This document shows positions 8,263-17,524 of a stretch of DNA of 64,000 nt, in pieces (the first letter of the stretch is position 1; every line of letters begins with the position of its first letter). A program made the translations under genes and the position numbers. The notes beneath the pieces are model-generated. The model had not been told where the DNA came from, ran no database searches, and saw only the letters and a program-made list of their open reading frames with translations. Origin of the DNA: Listeria kieliensis. GTDB taxonomy: Bacteria > Bacillota > Bacilli > Lactobacillales > Listeriaceae. Location: assembly GCF_003369925.1 (NCBI RefSeq), contig NZ_LARY01000002.1, forward strand, positions 496,001-560,000, read 5' to 3'.

Positions 8263-10179
8263 TTAATAGCGTTTCGCTTTTTTCAATTTTTCTGCTCGTT
8301 CTGCGGATGCTTCCAAGACTTGCTCTTTCGATGAAACTTCGGATACCCCAACGTTCCAGAATCCTAAATAGCCATCCGACATCGTTTTCGGTAACACTTT
8401 CATTTCAATTAGCGTCGTCCGGTCTTGTTTTTTCGCATCTAAAAGCGCCGCTTCAAGTTCTTCTTTCGTGTTGGCACGGTAAACCACAGCCCCGTAGCCT
8501 TCCGCAATTTTCGCATAATCCACATTCATAACCTTTTGGTCTTGATCACGGAATTCGCAGTAAAAACTATCGCTGCCATTTTCCATTTGCAAATTATTGA
8601 TGCAACCGAATCCAGAGTTATCAAAGAGCATAATATTCAATTTATAGCCCGTTTGAAGCGAGGTTAGTAACTCCGAATGAAGCATTACAAAACTGCCATC
8701 GCCAACCATCGCATAAACCTCTTGGTCTGGACAAGCCATTTTGGCGCCGAGTGCACCATTTATTTCATAACCCATGCAAGAAAAACCATATTCCAAATGA
8801 TACGTTTCTGGAACAGTCGGGTTCCAGAGGCGCTGCATGTCTCCCGGGAGCGATCCCGCCGATGTTAAAGCAATGCTATCTTCTGCAATCACATCATTAA
8901 TCGTAATGAGTGCTTCCGTTTGAGTAAATTCAGTTCCAAGCGCGTCTGCATATTCATTGAATGTTTCTTGCGTAAATTGATCTTTAATTTCTGGATCAAA
9001 ACTTGCTCGATCGAATTTGACGTTCGCAAGCCGCGCGCGTTCCGTTTCCCATTCTGCTTTAAGTTTCCCAATTTCATCCCCGTAACTCGTTTGGTAATCA
9101 AGAAGTAGCGGCTTCAATTTAAGAAGCGTCGTCTTCGCATCTGCCACCACTTGAAACGCATCAAATTTATACGTTTGTGGGCGGTTCACATTGATATTCA
9201 AAAATTTCGTTTTGTCATAATTGAATGCCGTTTTCGAGCTTGTCGTAAAATCGGTATAGCGTGTTCCAATCCCAATCACAAGATCAGCATCACGAATCGC
9301 TTTATTTGCGGCTAACGTTCCGAGAATCCCTGTTCCGCCAAGATTATTCGCAAAGGTATATTCAACAGTCGATTTCCCAGCATGCGTCTCTACAAGCGGA
9401 ATATTGCAAGTTTCCGAAAGCTCGATCAACTCACGGCGTGCACCAGAATAACGTGCGCCTCCGCCGACAATGATAACTGGACGTTTACTTTCTTTAATCA
9501 AATCTGCCGCACCAAGCACTTCACGTTCAGTCGGAATCATTCGATTGATGTAATGCACTCTTTTCTCGAAAAATTCAGCTGGATAATCATATGCTTCCCC
9601 TTCTGTATCTTGGGCGATACAAACCGTAGCGGGTCCTGCTGTTGCCGGGTTCGTCATCACTTCAAAAGCGCGAAGCAACGCACTCATCAGCTGTTCAGGA
9701 CGTTCAACTCGGTCCCAGTAGCGGGAAACCGCTCGCAGGGCATCATTCGTAGTAATCGAAATGCTCGATTCTTGCTCGAGTTGTTGTAAAACGGGATCTG
9801 GCTGACGCGTCGCAAAAGTATCGGCTGGAAGAAAGAGAACTGGAATATTGTTCGCAAGGGCTGTTCCCGCCGCCGCTGTGAAGTTGGCTGAACCCGGACC
9901 TGCTGAAGCCGAGCAAGCAAAAATCTTTCGACGGTTTTTTTGTTTCGCAAAGCCAATCGCCGCATGTGCCATCCCTTGTTCATTTTTCCCTTGGTAGACT
10001 TTTAGGTGCCCGCTATCTTCTGATAACGCTTGACCAATCCCAAGAACATTCCCGTGTCCAAAAACCGTGAAGATCCCTTCCACAAAAGGAGTTTCCTCAC
10101 CGTCAAATTCAATATATTGTGCATTTAAGAATTTTACTAACGCTTGTGCCGTTGTAAGTCGAATTGTTTCGTATGCCAC
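8263..10179 (-). CDS. iolD: 3D-(3,5/4)-trihydroxycyclohexane-1,2-dione hydrolase
   Basis: A 638-residue thiamine diphosphate enzyme that opens the THcHDO ring to 5-deoxy-glucuronate. It begins AYETIRLTTAQALVKFLNAQY like B. subtilis IolD (about 637). It has the N-terminal pyrimidine-binding domain with the catalytic Glu region (EFDGEETPFVEGIF) and a C-terminal ThDP motif GDGSFVMLHSELLTSLQTGYKLNIMLFDN (split here by reading; GDG...NN type). The start is taken as GTG at 10179, eight bases after GGAGG; an ATG at 10194 overlaps that ribosome site. It lies between iolC and iolJ. Confidence 0.92.
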   Translation of the reverse strand: MAYETIRLTTAQALVKFLNAQYIEFDGEETPFVEGIFTVFGHGNVLGIGQALSEDSGHLKVYQGKNEQGMAHAAIGFAKQKNRRKIFACSASAGPGSANFTAAAGTALANNIPVLFLPADTFATRQPDPVLQQLEQESSISITTNDALRAVSRYWDRVERPEQLMSALLRAFEVMTNPATAGPATVCIAQDTEGEAYDYPAEFFEKRVHYINRMIPTEREVLGAADLIKESKRPVIIVGGGARYSGARRELIELSETCNIPLVETHAGKSTVEYTFANNLGGTGILGTLAANKAIRDADLVIGIGTRYTDFTTSSKTAFNYDKTKFLNINVNRPQTYKFDAFQVVADAKTTLLKLKPLLLDYQTSYGDEIGKLKAEWETERARLANVKFDRASFDPEIKDQFTQETFNEYADALGTEFTQTEALITINDVIAEDSIALTSAGSLPGDMQRLWNPTVPETYHLEYGFSCMGYEINGALGAKMACPDQEVYAMVGDGSFVMLHSELLTSLQTGYKLNIMLFDNSGFGCINNLQMENGSDSFYCEFRDQDQKVMNVDYAKIAEGYGAVVYRANTKEELEAALLDAKKQDRTTLIEMKVLPKTMSDGYLGFWNVGVSEVSSKEQVLEASAERAEKLKKAKRY

Positions 10180-10206
10180 TTCCGTTCCCTCCATCTCTCT
10201 CGTTAC

Positions 10207-11178
10207 TTAAGCGCCAATCAAGGCTTCAATTTCTGCCACCGTCGGCATTGCATCTGAAGAACTGTGTTTGCTCACAACAATGGATGCAGATGCACTCCCA
10301 TATTTGAGAGCGGTTTCAATATCTTTTTCTTGGAAGAGCGCGTACAAGAAAGCGGAGGCATAGGAGTCGCCCGCCCCGAATGTCTTGAGCACGTTCGTTT
10401 TGTAAATACCAGCTTGGTAAATTTGTCCGTCTTTTGTATAAGCGTTTGACCCTTCCGAGCCGCGCTTAATGACGACAAGTTCAGCATGATGTTTGAAGAG
10501 ATTGTCCACCGTTTCTTGATTGGTGCCCTTTTTCCCTTCCATCATATCATATTCATCGCGCGTCCCAATAACAATATCCGATTGGGCTGCGATGAGTGAA
10601 TAATAAACGGCCGTTTCTTCTTCTGATTTCCACGTATAAGGTCTATAATCCAGTTCAAATGCCACAAATACGCCATTTTCACGAGCTAGTTGAACGGCTT
10701 TGATCGCCGCTTCTCGGGATGGGCTTTGGGCAAGTGCTGTTCCCGAAATGAGCAACAGTTTAGCTTGTTTGATGTAAGCTTCGGATACTTCACTTGGTTC
10801 TAAGTAAAGATCTGCCACATTTTCACGATACATCAAAATGCTGCATTCCTCAGGACTTTTGATTTCCGTAAAGGCAAGCCCGACTTTGCGGTCTTCCGTA
10901 TCTTTCACCATGCCACTCGTATTAATTCCCAAGTTTTCCATGTAGCTCTTAATGAAGTTGCCATGCTGATCGTCCGGGATCTTACCAATGAAGCCAGCCT
11001 TTAAGCCCAGCTTCGAAGTTCCGATCGCAATGTTGGCGGGCGAGCCGCCAACATATTTCGAAAAGGTCATCGTTTCTTCCATCGGCCGGTTATATTCGAC
11101 TGCATTCAAATCAATGCAAGCTCGCCCAAGTGCGATGAGATCAAATTTAGCTTCTTTATTTTTATTTAAATTTATCAT
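10207..11178 (-). CDS. iolC: 5-dehydro-2-deoxygluconokinase
   Basis: A 323-residue PfkB/ribokinase-family kinase that phosphorylates DKG to DKGP. The N-terminal GRACIDLNAVEYN and VGGSPANIAIG (substrate site) and the C-terminal TFGAGDSYASAF (anion hole and catalytic Asp) are intact. Length agrees with B. subtilis IolC (325). It follows iolB closely and precedes iolD in the canonical order. The ribosome site AGGGAG is somewhat far (12 bases) from the ATG, so a slightly shorter start cannot be excluded. Confidence 0.93.
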   Translation of the reverse strand: MINLNKNKEAKFDLIALGRACIDLNAVEYNRPMEETMTFSKYVGGSPANIAIGTSKLGLKAGFIGKIPDDQHGNFIKSYMENLGINTSGMVKDTEDRKVGLAFTEIKSPEECSILMYRENVADLYLEPSEVSEAYIKQAKLLLISGTALAQSPSREAAIKAVQLARENGVFVAFELDYRPYTWKSEEETAVYYSLIAAQSDIVIGTRDEYDMMEGKKGTNQETVDNLFKHHAELVVIKRGSEGSNAYTKDGQIYQAGIYKTNVLKTFGAGDSYASAFLYALFQEKDIETALKYGSASASIVVSKHSSSDAMPTVAEIEALIGA

Positions 11179-11187
11179 TTCCGTCCA

Positions 11188-12009
11188 CTACTCCCTCTCT
11201 AATATCCATTCATGATCTGGATCGTTATGGAATTTCCAAATTTTCGTTGGGCCCGCCATCACATTTAGATAATATGACGTGTAGCCATCTGGAACGCCAA
11301 CTGGATGGTAACCTTTCGGTACAAGGACCACATCGCGATTTTCAACCGCCATCGTTTCATCAAGCGAGCGGTCATCTGTATAGACACGTTGGAACAAGAA
11401 GCCTTGTCCTGGATTGATTTCGTGATAATAGCTTTCTTCAAGGAAGGATTCATTCGGCAAATTGTCCACATCATGCTTATGTGGTGGATAACTTGAGAAG
11501 TTGCCTCCTTCTGTATACACTTCAACAACAAGTAGACTTTCCGCAAGGTTGCTGTCATCAGGCAAGATATTGTGTACATGCCGCTTATTTTGATACTTGC
11601 CGCGGTCCTCGATGGAGTTGTCTTCGGCTTTTATCAGCGCAACATCAAGCGGCTTGTCCGATTTCGCATAACAAAGTGCAACACGCGAAATCCCCGTTTC
11701 CCCCTTAATCGTGAAACTTTCACCGGTTCCAATATAAACACTGTCCGTCGGAATTTGTTCAAAGACACTCGCACGCGTCCCGATGTTTTCGAAGGTTTTC
11801 GCACCAGCAGTTACCGAGATTTTTCCGGCTAAAGCAACGGCGCAGCATTCTAGCCCGCTCAAACTTTCTTCGTAAATCGCGCCCTGTGTTAAGTCAATCA
11901 TTTTAAAGCCCACATACTCTAATCCAGAATTCGCTTCATTGATATCTTGAACGAGCGTAACGCCTTCAGCGATTTTCGCATTTTGTGGTTTTCTTTGTAA
12001 TTTACTCAT
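11188..12009 (-). CDS. iolB: 5-deoxy-glucuronate isomerase
   Basis: A 273-residue double-cupin protein that converts 5-deoxy-glucuronate to 2-deoxy-5-keto-gluconate. The metal-binding cupin motif is seen in SSYPPHKHDVDNLPNESFLEE (read in two parts: PPHKHD and ESFLEE) and PKGYHPVGVPDGYTSYYLN. Length is normal for IolB (about 271). GGAGGAG precedes the ATG. It lies between iolA and iolC on the minus strand and is part of the main catabolic operon. Confidence 0.93.
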   Translation of the reverse strand: MSKLQRKPQNAKIAEGVTLVQDINEANSGLEYVGFKMIDLTQGAIYEESLSGLECCAVALAGKISVTAGAKTFENIGTRASVFEQIPTDSVYIGTGESFTIKGETGISRVALCYAKSDKPLDVALIKAEDNSIEDRGKYQNKRHVHNILPDDSNLAESLLVVEVYTEGGNFSSYPPHKHDVDNLPNESFLEESYYHEINPGQGFLFQRVYTDDRSLDETMAVENRDVVLVPKGYHPVGVPDGYTSYYLNVMAGPTKIWKFHNDPDHEWILERE

Positions 12010-12026
12010 CTTTACTCCTCCTCTTT

Positions 12027-13493
12027 CTAGTCACGAAAAGCTTTTTGTGAATAACGAGCCGTTACCACTTTTTTGCGTGTATAGAAATCAACGCTATCTT
12101 TTCCATTTGCATGTAGCGTACCATAAAACGAAGATTTCCATCCAGAGAATGGGAAGAAAGCCATCGGAGCGGGCACGCCTAAGTTGATACCTAGCATTCC
12201 AGCGTCAATGTTTTCACGGAAATAACGAATGGCATCTGCGCTATTCGTGAAGAGGCAAGCGCCGTTAGCAAATTCAGATTGATTAGCCGTTTCCACCGCT
12301 TCTTGCAAGTTTTTCGCGCGCATCACAGAAAGCACAGGAGCAAAAATTTCGTCTTTCCAGATCGTCATGTCAGTTGTGACTTCTTCAAAAATCGTTGGAC
12401 CTACAAAATAGCCATCATTTGGAAGTTCTTTCCGCCCATCGAGCGTAAGCTTCGCACCTTCTTCAATTCCTTTTTCAATATAGGAAAGCGTCCGTGCTTT
12501 ATTTTCTTCACGAATCACCGGACCAAGGAAAACACCATCATCCAAGCCGTTCCCCATTTTCACGTTTTCCGCTGCTTCTTTGAGCGCCGCAACAAAGCGA
12601 TCGTAAATCCCATCTTCTACCGTCACAACCGCACAAGCCATACACCTTTCACCAGCTGATCCGAAGGCTGCCGCAATCACATTCGTTACCGTTTCTTCTA
12701 AATCTGCATCATTTAAAACAATCGTGTGATTTTTCGCGCCCGTTAACGCTTGAACACGTTTCAAGTTCGCACTACCCGTTTTATACACGTATTCACCCAC
12801 AGGTTTAGAACCAACGAAAGAAACCGCTTTTATAATCGGGTTCTCTAAAATCCCATTCACGACATCGTGCGCGCCGTAGACAAGGTTTAAGACGCCACCA
12901 GGAAGACCTGCTTTTTCAAAGAGTTCAACGAGTTTTTCCATCAATAGTGGCGTTTTTTCTGATGGCTTCAAAATAAAAGTATTCCCTACAGAAATCGCCA
13001 TCGGGAACATCCAGCAAGGAACCATCATCGGGAAGTTAAATGGCGCAATCCCGCCAACTACTCCGATTGGATAGCGATAATTTGTGGCTTCAACATCTGT
13101 TGCAATCGAAGAAAGTGAATCTCCCATCATAAGTGACGGGGAACCAGCAGCAAATTCCACATTTTCAATCCCACGTCCTACTTCACCAAGTGCTTCCGAA
13201 AGGCTTTTCCCATTTTCAATCGTAATAAGTTCGGCTAGTTCCTTTTTATGTTCAATCAGTAATTGTTGGAACGCGAACAAAATCCGTGCACGTCTTGGAA
13301 CGGCCATTTTACTCCATGATTCAAATGCTTTTTCAGCAATTTCTGCCGCTTCATCTAATTCGCTTCTTGTCGAGATCGGAACTTGACAGATGACTTCTCC
13401 AGTTGCTGGGTTGTAAACGTCTTCAAATTTTTCCGTCTTACTTTCGCGCCACTCGCCACCTATGTAGTTTTTAAGCTTCCGAATTTCCGTCAT
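12027..13493 (-). CDS. iolA: methylmalonate-/malonate-semialdehyde dehydrogenase (CoA-acylating)
   Basis: A 488-residue aldehyde dehydrogenase beginning [15 protein letters not shown]. The catalytic cysteine is Cys284 in [13 protein letters not shown], and the NAD-binding region includes [13 protein letters not shown] and [11 protein letters not shown]. It turns malonate semialdehyde into acetyl-CoA plus CO2, the last step of inositol breakdown. It is the first gene of the operon, followed by iolB. The ATG at 13493 has GGAG seven bases upstream; the ATG two codons earlier is too close. The upstream region contains TTGATwA repeats shared with other iol promoters. Confidence 0.93.
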   Translation of the reverse strand: MTEIRKLKNYIGGEWRESKTEKFEDVYNPATGEVICQVPISTRSELDEAAEIAEKAFESWSKMAVPRRARILFAFQQLLIEHKKELAELITIENGKSLSEALGEVGRGIENVEFAAGSPSLMMGDSLSSIATDVEATNYRYPIGVVGGIAPFNFPMMVPCWMFPMAISVGNTFILKPSEKTPLLMEKLVELFEKAGLPGGVLNLVYGAHDVVNGILENPIIKAVSFVGSKPVGEYVYKTGSANLKRVQALTGAKNHTIVLNDADLEETVTNVIAAAFGSAGERCMACAVVTVEDGIYDRFVAALKEAAENVKMGNGLDDGVFLGPVIREENKARTLSYIEKGIEEGAKLTLDGRKELPNDGYFVGPTIFEEVTTDMTIWKDEIFAPVLSVMRAKNLQEAVETANQSEFANGACLFTNSADAIRYFRENIDAGMLGINLGVPAPMAFFPFSGWKSSFYGTLHANGKDSVDFYTRKKVVTARYSQKAFRD

Positions 13494-13550
13494 GATCATT
13501 CTCCTCTACATTCACAAACATGCTTACCTTTTGAACATATTTGTTATATT

Positions 13551-13660
13551 TTGATTATATTATATATAATAGTTGATAACATTGTTTTCGTCAAGAAAAA
13601 CATCCAAAAATACCTTCATTTTTCACCAAAAAAGAGTAAGTGTTGATTATTTTTTGATAA
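13551..13660. promoter_or_regulatory. iolA/iolR divergent control region with TTGATwA repeats
   Basis: Four TTGATwA elements occur at 13551, 13573, 13643 and 13654, spaced by 22 and 11 bases within pairs. From memory, B. subtilis IolR binds 11-base direct repeats, so these are likely IolR operators for both the iolA operon and iolR. The region is otherwise very AT-rich and holds no other gene. Confidence 0.6.
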
Positions 13661-13715
13661 TATGATATAAATAGAACATGTAATATTACCAAATATAGAT
13701 AAAGGTGGTTTACCC

Positions 13716-14483
13716 ATGAAAGTTAAACGAATACAAGCTATCGAAGATTACATCCACGCTCAGGGAACCGTGAGCCTTGATGACCTGTGTGAACATTTTA
13801 ATGTTTCAAAAAACACGATTCGTCGGGATATCAATAAAATTGTAGAAACGAACCGAATAAAAAAAGTTTATGGCGGCGTTGTGTCCGTATTATCAAGCGA
13901 AAACGAGCTCCTTCCATTTGAAAATCGAGATATCACAAATCACCTTGAAAAAGAAGAAATCGGCTCGCTTGCCTCTCAATTGATTGAAAACGATGATTTA
14001 ATTTTCATTGATTCAGGAACGACCACGCGTTATCTTGTCCAGCACATTCCAGCTACAAAAAATGTGACCATCATCACGAACAACCTAGATGTCATCAACC
14101 TGGCAAGCAAAATGGACAACATCAAAATTATCGTCATTGGAACAACGCTGAAGCACCGAACTAAATCATTTGTCGGTGTTGAAAACTGGTCCTTTTTTGA
14201 TAAATACAACGTCACAAAAGCCTTTATGGCGGCGACAGCGTTTTCCTATGAACGCGGCGTTATGAACTCAGATAATCTCGAATATGAAATCAAAAAACGA
14301 ATGATGAATAAAGCCAGCAAGAAGATCTTGATGGTTGACCATAACAAGGCCGGAAAATCCGCTTTACTAACTTACGGAGCACTTGCCGATTTTGACTATC
14401 TAGTGACTTCTAGCACGCTTCCGGATGCCTATCAAGACTACTGTGAGAAGCATGATGTCGAAATCATGACGTCAGCGAAATAA
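13716..14483 (+). CDS. iolR: IolR-like DeoR-family repressor
   Basis: A 255-residue DeoR-family protein. The N-terminal helix-turn-helix (VSLDDLCEHFNVSKNTIRRDINKIVE, residues 19-44) closely resembles B. subtilis IolR. The C-terminal sensor domain contains IDSGTTTRYLVQHI, a sugar-phosphate-binding fold. In B. subtilis the inducer is DKGP, the IolC product. AAGGTGG precedes the ATG. The gene is divergent from iolA and forms an operon with a downstream tautomerase gene 13 bases away. Repression of the whole iol region is likely. Confidence 0.9.
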   Translation: MKVKRIQAIEDYIHAQGTVSLDDLCEHFNVSKNTIRRDINKIVETNRIKKVYGGVVSVLSSENELLPFENRDITNHLEKEEIGSLASQLIENDDLIFIDSGTTTRYLVQHIPATKNVTIITNNLDVINLASKMDNIKIIVIGTTLKHRTKSFVGVENWSFFDKYNVTKAFMAATAFSYERGVMNSDNLEYEIKKRMMNKASKKILMVDHNKAGKSALLTYGALADFDYLVTSSTLPDAYQDYCEKHDVEIMTSAK

Positions 14484-14496
14484 GGAGGAAACTTAT

Positions 14497-14886
14497 ATGC
14501 CTTTATTAAACATTGATATGTTCCGTGGGAAAACGCCCACGGAAAACAAGAAAGTTTTGGATGCGATTCATGCGGCAGTCGTGGAAGCTTTTGAAGTTCC
14601 CGAACGTGACCGCTATCAAATTTTAAATTTGCATGACCAAGCAGAGATGATTTTGCTAGATACGGGCCTTGGTTTTGACCGGACGGAAAACCAACTGGTC
14701 ATTCGAGTGACAAGTAAAAAGCGTACAGAAAAGCAAAAACAACTTTTCTACAAACGAGTCACAGAGCGTCTTTTGGATGAATGCCAAATCGAGCCTCGCG
14801 ATGTGATGATTTCCATTGTTGAAAACGGCAACGCAGATTGGTCATTTGGATACGGTGAAGCTCAATTTTTGAACGGAAAACTTTAA
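14497..14886 (+). CDS. 4-oxalocrotonate tautomerase-family protein
   Basis: A 129-residue protein that starts MPLLNIDMFRGKTP. After Met removal the N-terminal proline is exposed, the catalytic base of the tautomerase superfamily. Length fits the longer, two-unit-like members of the family (YusQ-type) rather than the 62-residue 4-OT. GGAGG precedes the ATG by eight bases, and the gene is co-transcribed with iolR. Its substrate is unknown. Because inositol breakdown passes through keto and enol forms (inosose, THcHDO, DKG), a tautomerisation or isomerisation step there is possible, but this is inference. Confidence 0.85.
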   Translation: MPLLNIDMFRGKTPTENKKVLDAIHAAVVEAFEVPERDRYQILNLHDQAEMILLDTGLGFDRTENQLVIRVTSKKRTEKQKQLFYKRVTERLLDECQIEPRDVMISIVENGNADWSFGYGEAQFLNGKL

Positions 14887-14910
14887 ATCAAACCATTTTA
14901 AGGTAAAATA

Positions 14911-14960
14911 AAAACTTTGGCTTAAGAGTACAGCTCCTACTAAGCCAAAGTTTTTTATTT
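14911..14960 (+). terminator. terminator of iolR-tautomerase operon
   Basis: A perfect 14-bp stem AAAACTTTGGCTTA / TAAGCCAAAGTTTT is followed by a T run. Confidence 0.85.
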
Positions 14961-14986
14961 GCACCTTTTTCATTCCCTAGATCATT

Positions 14987-15032
14987 AAAGAAACAAGCAC
15001 ATTGGAAAAGTTTCCAATGTGCTTGTTTCTTT
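14987..15032. terminator. 22-bp-stem terminator at end of iolX-iolT operon
   Basis: A perfect 22-bp inverted repeat (14987-15008 and 15011-15032) with a minimal loop and A/T tails lies three bases after the stop of the minus-strand dehydrogenase gene. It should act in both directions. Confidence 0.85.
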
Positions 15033-15034
15033 TG

Positions 15035-16042
15035 TTATTTGATTTCCAGATTAACCGCTACTTTTTCACCCGTTTCGAGTGATTTTTTAGCCGCTTCTGC
15101 AATTCGAATCGCCATGATGCCATCTTTAAAACTGCATTTTGTTGGCTGATCTTGTCGGATACTATCGAAAAAGGCGACTTCTTCATTGAAAAAGGCATCT
15201 TGATATCTCTCTAAGAAGAAATATTTTGGCGTTCCTGCTTCAACAGATTGCGCCGTATAACGATTGACATGGTAGTCGGGTTGGTTTAAGGATTGGAGCA
15301 TTCCCTTCTCTCCAAAAACTTCAATCCGCTGATCATAACCATAAACGGCTTTACGACTATTATCAATGACACCCATCGCCCCATTTTTAAATTTCAGCGA
15401 AACAATCGCCGTGTCAACATCTCCAGCGGCGCCAATTTCTGGATCAACTAAGCTGTTTCCATATGTGAAGACTTCTTCGACTTCATCGTCCATCATAAAA
15501 CGTGCCATATCAAAATCATGGATCATCATATCCATAAAGATACCGCCTGAACGCTTCACGTAATCAATATTCGGTGGTTCAGGGTCTCTTGATGTGATCT
15601 TCAAAATGTGTCGCTCGCCAATGGCCTGACTCGCTGCTTCAAGCTTCACTTTTTCATGACTTTTATCAAACCGACGATTGAAACCTGTTTGGAATTTTAC
15701 GTTGTTTGCTAAAACAGCGTGATAAGCATCTAAAATGGAAGCTTCTTCTGTTCCTACTGGTTTTTCACAGAAAATATGTTTCCCAGCATTTGCAGCTTGG
15801 ATTGTTAAATCTGTATGCGTATCAGTTGGTGTACAAATGAAAACGGCATCAATTTCTGGATCATTGAAAATATCGGCTGCTTCTTTGGTGACATTTTCTA
15901 CACTGAAACGTTCTTTCCAGGAATCCTCTGCAAAAATATCACAGATTGTTTTTACTTTTATATCTTTCATTTGTTTTAAATTGCCTAAGTGGACTTGTGC
16001 AACACGTCCGGCACCGATCATGCCAACATTTAAACTTTTCAA
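15035..16042 (-). CDS. Gfo/Idh/MocA dehydrogenase, inositol dehydrogenase paralogue
   Basis: A 335-residue NAD(P)-dependent oxidoreductase. The Rossmann motif is GMIGAGRVAQVH and the family motif is CEKPVG. The catalytic Lys/Asp/His set lies in KPVG and GGIFMDMMIHDFDM. It is a paralogue of IolG (20.6 kb) and IolX (17.5 kb) and probably oxidises another inositol isomer such as scyllo- or D-chiro-inositol. The start is taken as TTG at 16042 with GGAG eight bases before it. A longer in-frame reading to 16108 would overlap the transporter gene by over 50 bases and adds a Lys-rich tail foreign to the family. Third gene of the iolX-iolT operon. Confidence 0.85.
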   Translation of the reverse strand: MKSLNVGMIGAGRVAQVHLGNLKQMKDIKVKTICDIFAEDSWKERFSVENVTKEAADIFNDPEIDAVFICTPTDTHTDLTIQAANAGKHIFCEKPVGTEEASILDAYHAVLANNVKFQTGFNRRFDKSHEKVKLEAASQAIGERHILKITSRDPEPPNIDYVKRSGGIFMDMMIHDFDMARFMMDDEVEEVFTYGNSLVDPEIGAAGDVDTAIVSLKFKNGAMGVIDNSRKAVYGYDQRIEVFGEKGMLQSLNQPDYHVNRYTAQSVEAGTPKYFFLERYQDAFFNEEVAFFDSIRQDQPTKCSFKDGIMAIRIAEAAKKSLETGEKVAVNLEIK

Positions 16043-16055
16043 TTTGCTCGCTCCT

Positions 16056-17522
16056 TTATTTTTCAGTTCTTGCTTCTTCTCTAATTTCTTCTTCCATTTC
16101 TTTTTCAAGAATGCCTTCTTCTGCTTTCATATTAGATTCAAACTGATCTTCAAATTTGAAGTCCAGCTCAATTTCTTCAAGCGTCTTCCCTCTTGTTTCT
16201 GGTGCATATTTGAAAGTGAACAGATAAGAAAGAATATTAAAGACGGTAAAGATTAAGAATGTATTTGGTAGCCCCACGCCTGCAAGTAAAATCGGGAAAA
16301 TGAGTGCTACGGCAAAGTTTGCCATCCAAAGGAAGAAAGTCGAGATTCCCATCCCGAGTCCGCGAACTTTTTGCGGGAAAATTTCAGAAAGTAAAAGCCA
16401 TGTGATTGGCCCGATACATCCTTGGAAAAACCCAATAAATAGTACTGTTAGAGTGATAACCATGTACGGCAAGAAAGCGGCATTTGGAAAAGCGAATAGC
16501 GCGATGGTGATTAATGCCATGCAGAGTGTCGTACAAGTAATCCCAGTCAAGATGAGTTTGCGGCGGTCAACGCGGTGCATCAAACTAATACCAATGATAA
16601 CTGCAAGCACGGATACAAGTCCATTCGCAACGTTTGCAATAAGCGCCGCACTGGATGCGAAACCAGAACGTTGTAAAATCGTTGTGCCGTAGTACATCAT
16701 AATGTTGATTCCGATAAGTTGTTGCGTCACCCCAAGACCGATTCCGATAAAGATCAGGCGTCTGATCCAAGGTTTCTTTAAGTCGGAAAAAGTAGCTTTT
16801 GGTGCTTCTTTTTCGCGTTTTAGCGAGATATCAATAACATTTAATTCTTCTTTCGCGCCTTCTTTCGAACGTATTTTACCAAGAGAGTCGAGTGCTCTTT
16901 CCTTTGTTTTGTTGAGATACAACCAGCGTGGTGACTCTGGGACACGCATGATGCCAAAGAAAAGAACAAGTGCTGGAACAATCGCCACGGCTAGCATGTA
17001 ACGCCAGATGTGCGTGCTATCGACAAAGACCGTTCCAAGAACAGCATTGATCAAGAAAGCAATAAATTGTCCGGAAACTATCATTAATTCATTTTGAGTA
17101 ACAATCCGGCCGCGCATTTCTGCAGGTGAAATCTCTGCCAGAAAAGTTGGAACGATAACGGAAGCCCCACCAACTGCAAGGCCTAGGAACAGCCGAGCCG
17201 CAATCATTAAAGGAATATTTGGTGCAACCGCACAAAATACAGAACCTAGTACAAATATAATGGCTAAGTAAAAAATCACTCGTTTCCTGCCGAAGCTATC
17301 GGAAAGTTTACCACCAATTAAAGCACCAAATGCGGCGCCAAATGTGACGGCTCCTGTTACAAGGCCTTCTGTCACAGGGGTTAATCCGAGTTCTCTTGGA
17401 AGACGCATAAAGTCAAGCGCACCGTTCATAACGCCTGTGTTATAACCGAATAATAATCCCCCAAAAGTTGAAATAAGTGCAAAAACTGCTAAATTTCTCT
17501 TTGATCGCTGGTCTAAATTCAT
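16056..17522 (-). CDS. iolT: myo-inositol/sugar:H+ symporter, MFS (IolT-like)
   Basis: A 488-residue MFS sugar-porter protein with 12 membrane helices. Sugar-porter signatures are visible: GGLLFGYNTGVMNGAL in helix 1, GGKLSDSFGRKRV (loop 2-3), RLFLGLAVGG, VPTFLAEISPAEMRG and PESPRWLY before the central loop, then the C-terminal PETRGKTLEEIE. This profile matches B. subtilis IolT. The gene starts two bases after the iolX stop and is followed by an inositol dehydrogenase paralogue. The charged C-terminal tail (EEGILEKEMEEEIREE) is longer than usual. Confidence 0.88.
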   Translation of the reverse strand: MNLDQRSKRNLAVFALISTFGGLLFGYNTGVMNGALDFMRLPRELGLTPVTEGLVTGAVTFGAAFGALIGGKLSDSFGRKRVIFYLAIIFVLGSVFCAVAPNIPLMIAARLFLGLAVGGASVIVPTFLAEISPAEMRGRIVTQNELMIVSGQFIAFLINAVLGTVFVDSTHIWRYMLAVAIVPALVLFFGIMRVPESPRWLYLNKTKERALDSLGKIRSKEGAKEELNVIDISLKREKEAPKATFSDLKKPWIRRLIFIGIGLGVTQQLIGINIMMYYGTTILQRSGFASSAALIANVANGLVSVLAVIIGISLMHRVDRRKLILTGITCTTLCMALITIALFAFPNAAFLPYMVITLTVLFIGFFQGCIGPITWLLLSEIFPQKVRGLGMGISTFFLWMANFAVALIFPILLAGVGLPNTFLIFTVFNILSYLFTFKYAPETRGKTLEEIELDFKFEDQFESNMKAEEGILEKEMEEEIREEARTEK

Positions 17523-17524
17523 GC

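Noticed and set aside
9261-9789. Plus-strand frames of 70-135 codons inside iolD
   Set aside because: Shadows of the minus-strand gene with unlikely composition and no ribosome sites.
15035-16108. 357-residue version of the third inositol dehydrogenase with a Lys-rich N-terminus
   Set aside because: The extension overlaps the transporter gene and lacks a ribosome site; the TTG at 16042 has one.
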